NCBI GenBank assembly: GCA_018660505.1
Contig: JABJKE010000030.1
Coordinates: 97,989-161,988 of the forward strand
Length of the DNA stretch: 64,000 nt
Reading direction: 5' to 3'
DNA from: Rhodobiaceae bacterium
GTDB taxonomy: Bacteria; Pseudomonadota; Alphaproteobacteria; RS24
Shown here: one piece after another, positions 10,076-19,175 of the stretch
How positions within the stretch are numbered: position 1 is the stretch's first letter
How the letters are laid out: every line of letters begins with the position of its first letter
Notes under the pieces: generated by a model
What the model was told of the DNA's origin: nothing
Seen by the model: only the letters and a program-made list of their open reading frames with translations
Databases searched by the model: none
Position numbers and translations under genes: made by a program

Positions 10076-11716
10076 TTAACCTGCCACTTGTTGCGCTGGC
10101 AAAAACGCTTTGCCACGAATGTGGTCAGAGATTTTTTCCGCCATCATAATGGTTGGCGCATTGGTGTTGCCGGTCACCAGGGTCGGCATAAGCGACGCAT
10201 CGACGACGCGCAAACCTTCCAGCCCATGCACTTGGCCATGCTCATTGGTCACCGCCATGGGGTCATTGCCCATTTTGCAGGTGCCCACGGGGTGATAAAG
10301 CGTCTCGCCCGTGGCGCGAATCCAGCCATCCAGTTCGTCGTCATTATCGACGTTCACATCGCCGCTTGGTTTTATTTGCGCGCCCCGATAGGGGTCGAAC
10401 GCTTTTTGCAAAAAAATATCGCGGGTGATGCGGAAGCCATTTCGAATATCGACAATGTCTTGCTCGGCCGTGAGATAATTCGGATACATGGCCGGCGCAT
10501 CTTCCGGATTGGCAGTTTTCAGCGTCAGATAGCCACGGCTTTCAGGGCGGCAGCCATAAACAATCGACGAGAAACCATGTTCGGTTGGCAAATCATCGCG
10601 CCCATGCACGTCGGGCACGGCCACGGAAACATAGTGAATTTGCATATCTGGTACGGCTTTGCTGGGCGCTGATTTGAAAAACGCGCCCGCCGCCGTGGGA
10701 GGAAAAGACGCATCGCCTTTGCCCATCAGCAGATATTGAATGCCCGCCAATTGCGTGCGCCACCAAACGGCAGAGCGGTGCAAAGTAACCGGCTGCGTGC
10801 AAGCGAATTGGCTAACCACGCCCAAATGGTCTTGCAGGTTTTGCCCCACGCCGGGCAGCTCGTGCACCACCTCTAGCCCATGCGGTTTAATTTCGCTGGC
10901 GGGTCCCACGCCACTGCGCAATAGAATTTGCGGCGAATTAATGGCTCCGGCCGAAAGGATAACTTCCTTATTGGCAAAAACCGTCTGGCTTTTGCCATTT
11001 TTGATAAATTCAACCGCCACCGCGCGTTTGCCTTCAAAGACGATAACATCCACCGTCACTTCGGTTTCTGTGTGCAGGTTTTTGCGTTTCAACACCGGGT
11101 GCAAATAGCCCACCGCCGCGCTGCATCGTTTGGAGCCGCGAATGGTATGCTCAAAACGCGACACGCCTTCTTGCTGTTCGCCATTGAAATCTGGCGTGAA
11201 AGGAATGCCCGCCTCTTGCCCCGCCGCGATGAAAACATCCAGCAATTCGTCGTTCTCGCGGTCTGATTTTTTCACCGACAAAGGCCCGCCTTTGCCGTGG
11301 TATTCTTCGTCGCCATCGCCTTCAAAATCTTCGGCCCGTTTGAAGTAAGGCAGCACGCTTTCATAAGACCAGCCGGCATTGCCCAATTGGTTCCAATGGT
11401 CATAATCAGCCGAATTGCCGCGAATATAGACCATGGCGTTAATCGAGGACGAGCCGCCCCAACCGCGCCCGCGTGGCCAATACATTTGCCTTCCGTTGAG
11501 CGTCGGTTCGGCTTCGGTTTCGAAACCATAATTTTGCTCATTGCGCTCTGGCACGATTTGCGAATAGCCCGCAGGCATATGAATAAACAGGTTTTTATCT
11601 TTCTTTCCTGCTTCCAATAGCAAAACACTATCGGCACTGTTTTCGCTCAATCGATTGGCCAGCACACAACCCGCGCTGCCGGCGCCCACGACAATATAGT
11701 CAACCCGTTCTATCAT
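10076..11716 (-). CDS. GMC family flavoprotein oxidoreductase (choline/alcohol dehydrogenase-like)
   Basis: The 546-residue enzyme shows the FAD-binding VVGAGSAGCVLANRLSE at the N-terminus, GMC signature 1 (RGRGWGGSSSINAMVYIRG, about 80-98), signature 2 (SAGAINSPQILLRSGVG, about 255-271) and the C-terminal active-site His in YHPVGTCKMG followed by NTNAPTIMMAEK. It oxidises an alcohol to the aldehyde; similarity to BetA-type choline dehydrogenases is general, and the true substrate is unknown. It lies between a gamma-carbonic anhydrase gene and the isomerase gene, all on the minus strand with gaps of 1-3 bases, so they form one operon. Confidence 0.93.
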   Translation of the reverse strand: MIERVDYIVVGAGSAGCVLANRLSENSADSVLLLEAGKKDKNLFIHMPAGYSQIVPERNEQNYGFETEAEPTLNGRQMYWPRGRGWGGSSSINAMVYIRGNSADYDHWNQLGNAGWSYESVLPYFKRAEDFEGDGDEEYHGKGGPLSVKKSDRENDELLDVFIAAGQEAGIPFTPDFNGEQQEGVSRFEHTIRGSKRCSAAVGYLHPVLKRKNLHTETEVTVDVIVFEGKRAVAVEFIKNGKSQTVFANKEVILSAGAINSPQILLRSGVGPASEIKPHGLEVVHELPGVGQNLQDHLGVVSQFACTQPVTLHRSAVWWRTQLAGIQYLLMGKGDASFPPTAAGAFFKSAPSKAVPDMQIHYVSVAVPDVHGRDDLPTEHGFSSIVYGCRPESRGYLTLKTANPEDAPAMYPNYLTAEQDIVDIRNGFRITRDIFLQKAFDPYRGAQIKPSGDVNVDNDDELDGWIRATGETLYHPVGTCKMGNDPMAVTNEHGQVHGLEGLRVVDASLMPTLVTGNTNAPTIMMAEKISDHIRGKAFLPAQQVAG

Positions 11717-11719
11717 TTA

Positions 11720-12250
11720 TTATCCTATTTCTTTCAAATCGCGTTTGTAACGCTGCCAATTTTCAACATAGTGCATGGCCGAGGCAATCATCATTTGCTC
11801 GTTATCCTCACCCAATTCTCGCACAATTTTTCCGGGCATCCCAAGCACCATAGAATTATCCGGTATTTCTTTGCCTTCGCCCACCAGAGCATGCGCCCCG
11901 ATGAGGCAATTTTTGCCAATCTTCGCGCCGTTTAAAATCGTCGCGCCAATGCCCACCAGCGAATTATCGCCCACGGTGCAGCCATGCAGCATGGCTTGGT
12001 GCCCCACGGTTATATTTTTGCCCAAAGTCAGTGGAAAGCCGATATCCGTATGCAGGATAGAGCCATCTTGCACATTGGAATTTTCGCCAATGGTGATGGT
12101 TTCATTATCGCCACGCAAAACGGCAGCGAACCAAACGCTCGCGTTTTCCAATAGAACAATATTGCCCATCACTTGCGCGTCTGGCGCAATCCAATAATTG
12201 CCCGTTTCGGGCAGTTGAGGAGAGCTCTCTCCCAAGGCATAAATAGGCAT
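11720..12250 (-). CDS. Gamma-carbonic anhydrase family protein (left-handed beta-helix)
   Basis: The 176-residue protein is built of hexapeptide repeats ([30 protein letters not shown]), giving a left-handed beta-helix, with a C-terminal helix ([20 protein letters not shown]). Histidines in [15 protein letters not shown] match the trimer-interface metal ligands of gamma-carbonic anhydrases. Members include YrdA/PaaY-like proteins, some of which act as CoA-ester hydrolases. A GGAGGG ribosome-binding site precedes the ATG. It is the first gene of the operon with the GMC oxidoreductase, which favours a metabolic rather than a purely CO2-related role (inference). Confidence 0.9.
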   Translation of the reverse strand: MPIYALGESSPQLPETGNYWIAPDAQVMGNIVLLENASVWFAAVLRGDNETITIGENSNVQDGSILHTDIGFPLTLGKNITVGHQAMLHGCTVGDNSLVGIGATILNGAKIGKNCLIGAHALVGEGKEIPDNSMVLGMPGKIVRELGEDNEQMMIASAMHYVENWQRYKRDLKEIG

Positions 12251-12337
12251 AATTCCCTCCAGCTTCGCATGATTAATCGCTTCGTCTTTCGCACCCTCCT
12301 ATGGTAAACACTCAAAAACCGCTGTCGAGAGGAAACA

Positions 12338-13087
12338 ATGATTAAGCGCATATTGTCGCGGGCAATCCCCGAGCATGAATGGCCTATCTGGGCCATTCCC
12401 TTGGCTGTGCTTATCGGGTTTCTTATCAGCAGCGGCTTGGTTTACCTGTTCTATTTTGGGCCCGGCTTGCGCGATTTGCAGGGGGTCTCTTACCGCCCGA
12501 CCGACGATCCGGCGCGCGTTCGGGTAGAGGTTGGCGGCACTTTATTTGCCGTGCCCGCGCATTTTACGCGCAATGGACAGACCCGCAGTCGGCGCGAATT
12601 AGCCCATGCGGAATTGCATGCTTTATTGCCAGAGTTGCAGCCTTGGCACCCCGCCTTGGCGAAACAGTTTTTGCGCGCCGACAAACAATCGCCGCTGATT
12701 GTTATCAACCTACGGGCTGGAAAACGAAACTTCCCAGAAGCCCGCGTGTTCGACGCTCTCTACAAGCCCTACCTCAAGGGAGCGGGGGCCGTGCGAAAAG
12801 ATGGCTTGCAAGGGTTTAACTTTCAGCCAAACTCGCCCTATGACCGCAAACAAATTTTCCGCGCCCTGCCCGCAGGCTCGACAGAAGAACGCGCCAAAGC
12901 GCCGCTGTTTATTTGCGATACAAAAGACCACCCCAGCCCCTCTTGCGAAAGCCGCTTTGATATTGGCAACACGGCGCAAGCCAGTTTCGTGTTTAAGCGC
13001 GCCCATTTGTCGGATTGGGAAAACATCGATACCCGCATCAAAGACATGATCCGCAGCGCCCGCGCCTCGGCGCGCACGCAAAATTAG
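12338..13087 (+). CDS. Membrane-anchored protein of unknown function
   Basis: The 249-residue product has a short basic N-terminus and one transmembrane segment (about 17-43, IPLAVLIGFLISSGLVYLFYF), followed by a soluble domain that is probably periplasmic. The domain contains a paired CDTKDHPSPSCE segment (two cysteines nine residues apart) that could form a disulphide outside the cytoplasm. No family was recognised. A GAGAGGAAACA sequence gives a good ribosome-binding site for the chosen ATG. It stands alone, divergent from the gamma-carbonic anhydrase operon. Confidence 0.75.
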   Translation: MIKRILSRAIPEHEWPIWAIPLAVLIGFLISSGLVYLFYFGPGLRDLQGVSYRPTDDPARVRVEVGGTLFAVPAHFTRNGQTRSRRELAHAELHALLPELQPWHPALAKQFLRADKQSPLIVINLRAGKRNFPEARVFDALYKPYLKGAGAVRKDGLQGFNFQPNSPYDRKQIFRALPAGSTEERAKAPLFICDTKDHPSPSCESRFDIGNTAQASFVFKRAHLSDWENIDTRIKDMIRSARASARTQN

Positions 13088-13096
13088 CGGACCCGC

Positions 13097-13309
13097 TTAA
13101 GCGGTCGGTAAATCGAACTCTAAAATAGCCATGTTGAAATCATAAGACACTTCGCCCTCGTCTTCATCGCGGAACATCGTGCCGATAAATTCATCGCCGA
13201 GAAACACTTCAACCATGTCCTCTTTGCCACCGCGTTTTAGGGTCACCGCGTCATTTTCAAATTTACTTCGCAGATAGCTCTGCACGCGGTTCATTTCATC
13301 ACTGGTCAT
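13097..13309 (-). CDS. DUF3126 family protein
   Basis: I shorten the track ORF to the ATG at 13309, giving a 70-residue protein (MTSDEMNRVQSYLRSKFEND) that matches DUF3126, a small family of unknown function that I know from alphaproteobacteria. The sequence continues with FLGDEFIGTMFRDEDEGEVSYDFNMAILEFDL. It follows the SDR gene on the same strand and probably shares its transcript. It is useful mainly as a taxonomic marker. Confidence 0.88.
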   Translation of the reverse strand: MTSDEMNRVQSYLRSKFENDAVTLKRGGKEDMVEVFLGDEFIGTMFRDEDEGEVSYDFNMAILEFDLPTA

Positions 13310-13337
13310 TACTCTCTCCCTGATTTCAGCGGCCAAC

Positions 13338-14114
13338 CTATTGGGCTGTGTAGCCGCCGTCAATAACAAGCTCAGAGCCGGTCATCCACTCGCTTTCATC
13401 GGAGGCCAAAAACACCACGCCATTGGCAATATCCAAAGGCACGCCGAGGCGTCCCAGGGGAGTGGCTTCGGTCAGGCCTTCCACGGCTTCGTTTTCGCCC
13501 GGCATCATGCCCGCCTCGACCGCATCTTTAATGCCGTCGCGCACCAATTGGGTCAGCACAAAACCAGGGTGGATGGAATTGACGCGGATTTTATACCCCA
13601 AAGTGCCCATTTCTACCGCCATGCCTTTGGTCAGCAAGCGCACGCCGCCTTTGGCCGCGTGATAGGCCGCTTGGCCAGCCGAACCGACAATGCCATAAAT
13701 CGACGACACATTGATAATGCTGCCGCCGTTTTCTTTCATCGCCCGCACGCCATGTTTACAGCCTAAAAACACCGCATCTAAATCGATAGACGTGACTTTG
13801 CGCCATTGCTCGAGCGAGGTGTCTTCGACCGGCGTGCCATCATGGGTGATGCCCGCATTATTGACCAGAATATCGAGACCGCCAAAAACCTCTTGCGTCT
13901 TGGCAATGGCCGCTTCCCAATGCGCTTCATTGGTGACGTCATGGGTAAAAAACGCGATGTTTTCATGCTCAGCTGCCAGCGCTTGTCCTTCCTCGACCAG
14001 CACATCGGTGACCATAACTTTGGCTCCCTCTTGGTGCATACGCCGCGCCATTTCGGCGCCCAGGCCGCGCGCGCCGCCCGAAATAAAAGCTGTCTTTCCG
14101 CTTAAGCGTCCCAT
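13338..14114 (-). CDS. Short-chain dehydrogenase/reductase (SDR)
   Basis: The real start is the ATG at 14114 (MGRLSGKTAFISGGARGLGA, 258 aa); the longer frame in the track is read-through upstream. The cofactor motif is SGGARGLG, the NNAG motif is present, and the catalytic residues are Ser in NVSSIYG and Tyr/Lys in YHAAK. The C-terminal TGSELVIDGGYTAQ is the classical SDR ending. Substrate unknown; a 3-oxoacyl-ACP reductase-like or hydroxysteroid-like role is possible. The start lies 28 bases downstream of the cysE stop. Confidence 0.92.
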   Translation of the reverse strand: MGRLSGKTAFISGGARGLGAEMARRMHQEGAKVMVTDVLVEEGQALAAEHENIAFFTHDVTNEAHWEAAIAKTQEVFGGLDILVNNAGITHDGTPVEDTSLEQWRKVTSIDLDAVFLGCKHGVRAMKENGGSIINVSSIYGIVGSAGQAAYHAAKGGVRLLTKGMAVEMGTLGYKIRVNSIHPGFVLTQLVRDGIKDAVEAGMMPGENEAVEGLTEATPLGRLGVPLDIANGVVFLASDESEWMTGSELVIDGGYTAQ

Positions 14115-14142
14115 GTGGTTCTCCCCAATTTTTGAAACGTGA

Positions 14143-14961
14143 TTAGATGCCATCCCCTTCGGAGGCGAGGCTGTGGTCCATTTGCCGAGACGGCTCCGGC
14201 GTCGATACTTTGCCAACGATTTTGGCTGGCACGCCCACCGCCGTTGTATAGGCCGGCACATCGGTCAGCACCACAGAGCCGCCACCGATTTTGGCGCAAT
14301 CGCCAACTCGAATATTGCCCAGCACTTTGGCGCCCACGGAAATCAGCACGCCATTGCCAATTTTTGGATGGCGGTCGCCGCCCTCTTTGCCACTGCCGCC
14401 AAGGGTCACCCCGTGCAACATCGATACATCGTCGCCCACGCTGGCGGTCTCGCCAATCACCACGCCCGTGGCATGGTCGATAAAAATACCTTTGCCAATG
14501 CTGGCGGCCGGATGAATATCGGCTTGAAACACTTCCGAGGCGCGGTTTTGCAAATATAAAGCCATACCGCGGCGCTGATGATGGATGAGCCAATGCGCGG
14601 CGCGATGGGTTTGCAGCGCCAAAAAGCCTTTGTAATAAAGCACCGGATCGAGATGCGTGCGGCAGGCCGGGTCGCGGTCAACATTGGCGACAATATCAGC
14701 CCGCACGCTGGCGCTGAAAGCTTCATTGCCGGCAAAAGCCTCTTCAAAAACTTCGCATAGGGTGCGCGCGCCAATCTCTGAATTGGCTAATTTTTCCGAC
14801 AAATGCGACGCAATGGCCAGTTCCAGAGTTTCATAATTCAAAATCGTGGCATGCAAAAACCCCGACAAAGCCGGTTCGCGCGCGGCCAAATCGACCGCCT
14901 CGTCTCGAATGCTCGACCACACGGGGTCTAGCGTCTGCATTTTTTCGGCCGCTTCCGTCAT
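14143..14961 (-). CDS. cysE: Serine O-acetyltransferase
   Basis: The 272-residue enzyme activates serine with acetyl-CoA for cysteine synthesis. It has the helical N-terminal domain with THRAAHWL, then the hexapeptide-repeat left-handed helix (HPAASIGKGIFIDHATGVVIGE), the catalytic loop MLHGVTLGGSGKEGGDRHPKIG, and a C-terminal tail past VGVPAKIVG. Length matches the standard CysE. The tail ends with acidic DGI; an Ile at the end is the feature by which CysE inserts into the CysK active site, so complex formation is plausible. Confidence 0.96.
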   Translation of the reverse strand: MTEAAEKMQTLDPVWSSIRDEAVDLAAREPALSGFLHATILNYETLELAIASHLSEKLANSEIGARTLCEVFEEAFAGNEAFSASVRADIVANVDRDPACRTHLDPVLYYKGFLALQTHRAAHWLIHHQRRGMALYLQNRASEVFQADIHPAASIGKGIFIDHATGVVIGETASVGDDVSMLHGVTLGGSGKEGGDRHPKIGNGVLISVGAKVLGNIRVGDCAKIGGGSVVLTDVPAYTTAVGVPAKIVGKVSTPEPSRQMDHSLASEGDGI

Positions 14962-15095
14962 CTGTTACTTCCCCAAAGGCACGCGCTGTCCGTGCAAAAG
15001 GCTTTCGTCGCACGCCTTGTCACGATAGGTTTAGGTTAACACCAGCCAAGATTCGCTGGCAAGCCCGTTTCCCTTCAACCGACTGAATAGTACCC

Positions 15096-15914
15096 ATGCC
15101 GATAATCTGCGTCCAAGGCCTGCCCTTTTATTACGAACAAGCCGGACAAGGCGCTGACGTCTTGGTGCTCAATGGCTCGGGCAGCGATATGCGCGTGACG
15201 CCGAATATTATGCAAAGCCCGTTGACCAGCCATTTTAAAGTCACCAGCTTCGACCCGCGCGGGCTCGGCCAAAGCGTCAAACCCGACGATGGCTATACGA
15301 TGGCCGCTTATGCTGACGACGCAGCACAGCTGATGGCAGCGCTGGCGATAGACACGGCGATGGTTTTGGGCATTAGCTTTGGCGGCATGGTGGGGCAAGA
15401 ATTAGCCCTTCGCCACCCCGATAAAGTGTCGTGCGCCGCGCTCTTTTGCACCGCTGCGGGCGGCGCCGGCGGGGCTTCTTATCCGCTGCACGAGCTGGCG
15501 GCTTTACCGCCAGAAGAAGCGCTGCCACTGAGCGTGAAGCTAAACGATACGCGCATAGATGACGCTTATTTGGCGGCCAATCCAGAGGTGCTAGAAATGG
15601 CCCGCCAGCGCACGGACCTCTCGGCCTATGCCGACGAGCCCAATTGGGCGCAAGGCCGCGCCGGACAATTGGCAGCGCGTGCAGCGCATGATTGTTGGGA
15701 CAGATTAGACACGATAGCCTGCCCCGTCTGGTTGGCGGGCGGCAAATACGACAGCATTGCCCCGCCAGAAGCGATGCAAGCCATGGCGACAAAAATACCC
15801 AATGCCAAACTCAATTTTTATGAAGGCGGCCACTTGTTTATGGTGCAAGATGGCAAAGTATTTCCCGACCTCATCGCATTTTTCAAACGTCATTATAGAC
15901 AAGGCAGCCCATGA
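15096..15914 (+). CDS. Alpha/beta hydrolase (3-oxoadipate enol-lactonase-like)
   Basis: The 272-residue protein has the alpha/beta-hydrolase core: oxyanion-hole region VLNGSGSDMRVTP in place of the usual HG motif, nucleophile Ser in GISFGGMVG (about residue 93), acid in GGKYDSIAP and His in EGGHLFM. It starts with ATG at 15096 and overlaps the enoyl-CoA hydratase gene by 4 bases (ATGA). Together with the next three genes it looks like a small catabolic operon for an acid or lactone substrate; the specific substrate is unknown. Confidence 0.88.
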   Translation: MPIICVQGLPFYYEQAGQGADVLVLNGSGSDMRVTPNIMQSPLTSHFKVTSFDPRGLGQSVKPDDGYTMAAYADDAAQLMAALAIDTAMVLGISFGGMVGQELALRHPDKVSCAALFCTAAGGAGGASYPLHELAALPPEEALPLSVKLNDTRIDDAYLAANPEVLEMARQRTDLSAYADEPNWAQGRAGQLAARAAHDCWDRLDTIACPVWLAGGKYDSIAPPEAMQAMATKIPNAKLNFYEGGHLFMVQDGKVFPDLIAFFKRHYRQGSP

Positions 15915-16738
15915 CCTCTTCTTCTCTCTTACCCCAAGGCGCCATCGCCCTAGACACGAAAGCCGCCCGTCTGGTGGCTGGCTATGAAACCACACCGCAT
16001 GGCAAAATTGGCCATTTGCGATTTAATTTTCCCGACAAACATAATGTCATCGACCTCGAGGGCTGGCAGGGCATCGCTTATGTCATGCACCAATTGGCAG
16101 CCCTCGACGACATACGGCTGATTATTTTGCGCGGCGTTGGCGGCAAAACTTTCGTGGCGGGCGCTGATATTTCGCAATTCGAAGAAGTGCTGGCCGGCCC
16201 CGAAGGCACAGAATTCGACATTGCCACGGTCGCCGCCTTTGACGCCATCGCCCAGTGCCCCATCCCAACTCTGGCCGCCATCGAAGGCTATTGCCTTGGC
16301 GGCGGCTTGGGATTGGCAGCCGCTTGTGATTTGCGCCTGGCGCGCGAAGATGCTCGGTTTGGCATTCCGGCGGGCAAATTAGGGCTGGCCTATCCGGCCA
16401 ATGCGACCCAGCATTTATCGACTTTGGTGGGGCCAGCCCATGCCAAGCGGATTATTTTTACCGCCGATCGATTGCCCATCGACGAAGCCGAGCGCATCGG
16501 CCTGGTGCAGCACCGCGCCAGCGCCGAGAATTTTGAAACGGCGCTGCAAAATCTGGCCGAAAGCATTTGCGCCAAGGCGCCGATGAGCTTGCGGGCCAGC
16601 AAATTTATCCTCGACAATCCACATGCAGAGGCCGCGCAAGTGAAAAAACGTCTTGCAGACTGTCTGGCCAGTGAGGATTATGCAGAAGGTCGCCAAGCCT
16701 TCCTACAAAAGCGCGACCCCATTTTTAAAGGAAAATAG
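15911..16738 (+). CDS. Enoyl-CoA hydratase/isomerase family protein
   Basis: The 275-residue crotonase-fold protein has the two oxyanion-hole regions: GGKTFVAGADISQFEEV and EGYCLGGGLGLAAACDLRLA. The family glutamates around the active site are partly replaced (GIPAGKLGLAYPAN follows), so a hydratase, isomerase or hydrolase activity cannot be told apart. It is translated from an ATG overlapping the stop of the alpha/beta hydrolase gene. The N-terminal 25 residues are an extension compared with typical members. Confidence 0.9.
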   Translation: MTSSSLLPQGAIALDTKAARLVAGYETTPHGKIGHLRFNFPDKHNVIDLEGWQGIAYVMHQLAALDDIRLIILRGVGGKTFVAGADISQFEEVLAGPEGTEFDIATVAAFDAIAQCPIPTLAAIEGYCLGGGLGLAAACDLRLAREDARFGIPAGKLGLAYPANATQHLSTLVGPAHAKRIIFTADRLPIDEAERIGLVQHRASAENFETALQNLAESICAKAPMSLRASKFILDNPHAEAAQVKKRLADCLASEDYAEGRQAFLQKRDPIFKGK

Positions 16739-16747
16739 GAGAACATT

Positions 16748-17536
16748 ATGGATTTTTCAGAGCAAGTCGCCATCGTAACCGGATCTTCCGCAGGCATTGG
16801 CCAAGCCGCCGCCATTGGCATGGCCGAAGGCGGCGCCAAATTGGTGATTAATTACGCCAAAAACGCCGATGCCGCCGAAGCCGTTGTGGCCGCGTGCAAA
16901 GCCGCAGGTGGCGATGCCATTGCCGTGAAGGCCGATGTCTCCCAAGACGCCAATTGCAAAACGCTGGTCGAAGCCGCCATGGACAAATGGGGACGCCTCG
17001 ATATTTTGGTAAACAATGCGGGCACCACAAAATTTATGGGGCATGACAATCTAGAGGGTTTGGACGCGGCTGATTTCGAAGAAATTTATGCGCTTAATCT
17101 CATCGGCCCCTATCAGATGATCAAACATGCGCGGCCTTTTTTAAAGCAAGCCGACGCACCTTCCGTGGTGAATATCTCCTCGGTGGCTGGCGTGCGCGGC
17201 ATTGGCTCGTCCATTGCCTATGTCGCCTCCAAAGGCGCGCTGAACTCTGCCACTTTGGCATTGGCGCGCTCCTTGGGGCCAGAGAACATTCGCGTCAACG
17301 CCGTCTGCCCGGGTTTTGTTGGTACCGATTGGTTCCGCAATGCTTTTGGCGACGAAATATTTGAAAAAATCTCCAATGCGCAAAAACACAACACCCCCAT
17401 GGGGCGCGCGGGCGGGCCGCAAGACGTCAAAGGGCCGATTTTGTTTTTTGCCAATCGGATGAGCGCCCATGTGACCGGACAATTAATGGTGGTCGATGCG
17501 GGCATGCTGTTGGGCATGCCGTTTGAAATTGGCTAG
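16748..17536 (+). CDS. Short-chain dehydrogenase/reductase (SDR)
   Basis: The 262-residue SDR shows TGSSAGIG for NAD(P) binding, NNAG, catalytic Ser in NISSVAG and YVASK with Tyr/Lys. The region after the active site contains NAQKHNTPMGRAGGPQDVKGPILF, typical of classical SDRs. It lies 9 bases after the hydratase gene and 16 bases before the M20 gene, so it is an internal gene of the catabolic operon. In such an operon it could oxidise a hydroxyacyl intermediate (inference). Confidence 0.92.
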   Translation: MDFSEQVAIVTGSSAGIGQAAAIGMAEGGAKLVINYAKNADAAEAVVAACKAAGGDAIAVKADVSQDANCKTLVEAAMDKWGRLDILVNNAGTTKFMGHDNLEGLDAADFEEIYALNLIGPYQMIKHARPFLKQADAPSVVNISSVAGVRGIGSSIAYVASKGALNSATLALARSLGPENIRVNAVCPGFVGTDWFRNAFGDEIFEKISNAQKHNTPMGRAGGPQDVKGPILFFANRMSAHVTGQLMVVDAGMLLGMPFEIG

Positions 17537-17552
17537 ACAAAAGGAGCCGCAA

Positions 17553-18824
17553 ATGAGTGCCGAGCTGAAACAACAAGCCTGTGACGTTATCGATGCGATG
17601 GCGGGAGAGCTGGTGGAAGCCAGCCATGCCATTCACGCCAAGCCCGAAGTGGCCTTTGAAGAGGTCTTCGCGCATGGCTTGCTGAGCAATAAAGTGGAAG
17701 CGGCGGGCTTGCGCGTCGAGCGCCACGCTTGCGGTCTCGACACGGCTTTCATCTCCGAATTTGGCACGCAAGACACCGCGCCTTTGGTGGGCATTCTATC
17801 GGAATATGATGCCCTGCCCGGCATCGGCCATGCTTGCGGCCATAATATTATTGCCACCACGGGGCTTGGCGCCAGTCTGGCGCTGGCGAAACTAGGAGCC
17901 AAATTACCCGGGCGCGTTCGTTATTTAGGCACGCCCGCCGAAGAAAGCGGCAATGGCAAAGAGCTGATGGCGCGCCAAGGCGCCTTTGAGGGTTTGGATG
18001 CCGCCATGATGGTGCATCCAGCGGGGGTGAACCTCATCACCATGCCCAGCCTTGCGGTCAATGAAGTGCGCGTGACCTATACTGGCAAAGCAGCCCATGC
18101 CTCGGCCATGCCATTTGCGGGCATTAACGCGCTGGATGGTTTGGTGATGGCCTATCAATCGATTGCTCAATTGCGCCAGCACATTAAACAAAGCGAACGC
18201 ATTCACGGCATTTTTAACGAGGCGGGTCTGGCACCCAATATTGTGCCCGACCGCGCGGTGGGCACTTTTTATGTGCGCGCCGCCAATGGGCTAGAGCTGG
18301 CCAATTTAAAACAGCGGGTGCAAAATTGTTTTGAGGCGGGAGCTTTGGCGGCCGGTTGCGAAGTGCAAATCGATTGGGCGCTGGGTGACTATTTAGAGAT
18401 TAAAGACAGCTGGCCGATTGCCGAGCGCTACAAGCAAAACGCAGAAAGCCTGGGGCGTGATTTCTTCCCGCTCGAAAAAATGCCTGGCAGTGGCGCAGGC
18501 TCCACCGATATGGGCAATGTGAGCCACCGCGTACCGTCTATCCATCCGATGATTGCCTGTGCGCCGCCCAGTGTGGTGATACACAACCCTGAATTTGCCA
18601 AATGGGCGGGCTCAGATATGGGCGATAAAGCGGTTGTGGATGGCGCCAAAGCTTTGGCCATGACGGCGATTGACGTGATGTGCGACAAAAAAATGATGCA
18701 GGCCGCGCGCGCGGAATTTGACCGGACGGCAGAATTTTCGTCGCAGTCTTTATTGGCGGCTTGGCATGGCGACGGCGGGCATGAAAACGGCGATGCCAGT
18801 TTGGGCGGTTGCGGCTGCTGCTAG
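17553..18824 (+). CDS. M20 family amidohydrolase (AbgB/p-aminobenzoyl-glutamate hydrolase-like)
   Basis: I start at the ATG at 17553 (MSAELKQQACDVIDAM, 423 aa); the earlier start in the track overlaps the SDR gene. Metal-site motifs of the M20D group are visible: GIGHACGHNIIATTG, GTPAEESGNGKELM, and HPAG, with the dimerisation domain from about 180. These zinc or manganese enzymes cleave amide bonds of N-acyl amino acids or similar compounds. The C-terminus ends in an unusual cysteine-rich tail GGCGCC (see findings). It closes the operon that begins with the alpha/beta hydrolase gene. Confidence 0.9.
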   Translation: MSAELKQQACDVIDAMAGELVEASHAIHAKPEVAFEEVFAHGLLSNKVEAAGLRVERHACGLDTAFISEFGTQDTAPLVGILSEYDALPGIGHACGHNIIATTGLGASLALAKLGAKLPGRVRYLGTPAEESGNGKELMARQGAFEGLDAAMMVHPAGVNLITMPSLAVNEVRVTYTGKAAHASAMPFAGINALDGLVMAYQSIAQLRQHIKQSERIHGIFNEAGLAPNIVPDRAVGTFYVRAANGLELANLKQRVQNCFEAGALAAGCEVQIDWALGDYLEIKDSWPIAERYKQNAESLGRDFFPLEKMPGSGAGSTDMGNVSHRVPSIHPMIACAPPSVVIHNPEFAKWAGSDMGDKAVVDGAKALAMTAIDVMCDKKMMQAARAEFDRTAEFSSQSLLAAWHGDGGHENGDASLGGCGCC

Positions 18825-18887
18825 AGCTTGCGAAAGCACAAAACAGCGGCTATAGAAAACCGTCTTATCGAGATTGGGAATGGCATT

Positions 18888-19079
18888 ATGGCTCAAGCGG
18901 GCAAACCAAAATTCAGCAATGAAGCAGGCGCAAGCGAAGTATCTATTCCCGTGCGCGCGTTCGAGTGCATCGGCGCCGATGCCCCCAATGACCACCCCCA
19001 TGTCTATTTAGATATGGGCGATGAAGACGAGATTATCTGCCCCTATTGCTCGACGCGCTATCGCTTTAAGGGCGAATGA
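18888..19079 (+). CDS. Zinc-finger domain-containing protein (NDUFS6-like)
   Basis: The 63-residue protein (start at the ATG at 18888) ends with HPHVYLDMGDEDEIICPYCSTRYRF. The pattern FxCxG...HPxVYL...CPYCxxxY is that of the zf-CHCC family, related to the NDUFS6 / 13 kDa subunit of complex I in mitochondria. One Cys (ECIG), one His and the CPYC pair are the expected metal ligands. In alphaproteobacteria such small proteins are common and may serve in complex I assembly, but nothing in the neighbourhood supports this here. Confidence 0.85.
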   Translation: MAQAGKPKFSNEAGASEVSIPVRAFECIGADAPNDHPHVYLDMGDEDEIICPYCSTRYRFKGE

Positions 19080-19175
19080 GGCGATACTCTCTGCGGATTT
19101 TTCTTGTTGTGATGCCCGAATATCGCCACTGTTGCGCTATTGACTAACCGCATCGCAACTCGGGGGACGCGCGCT

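Noticed and set aside
14115-14261. N-terminal extension of the SDR upstream of 14114
   Set aside because: The extension overlaps the cysE end and has no SDR sequence; the ATG at 14114 has the family N-terminus.
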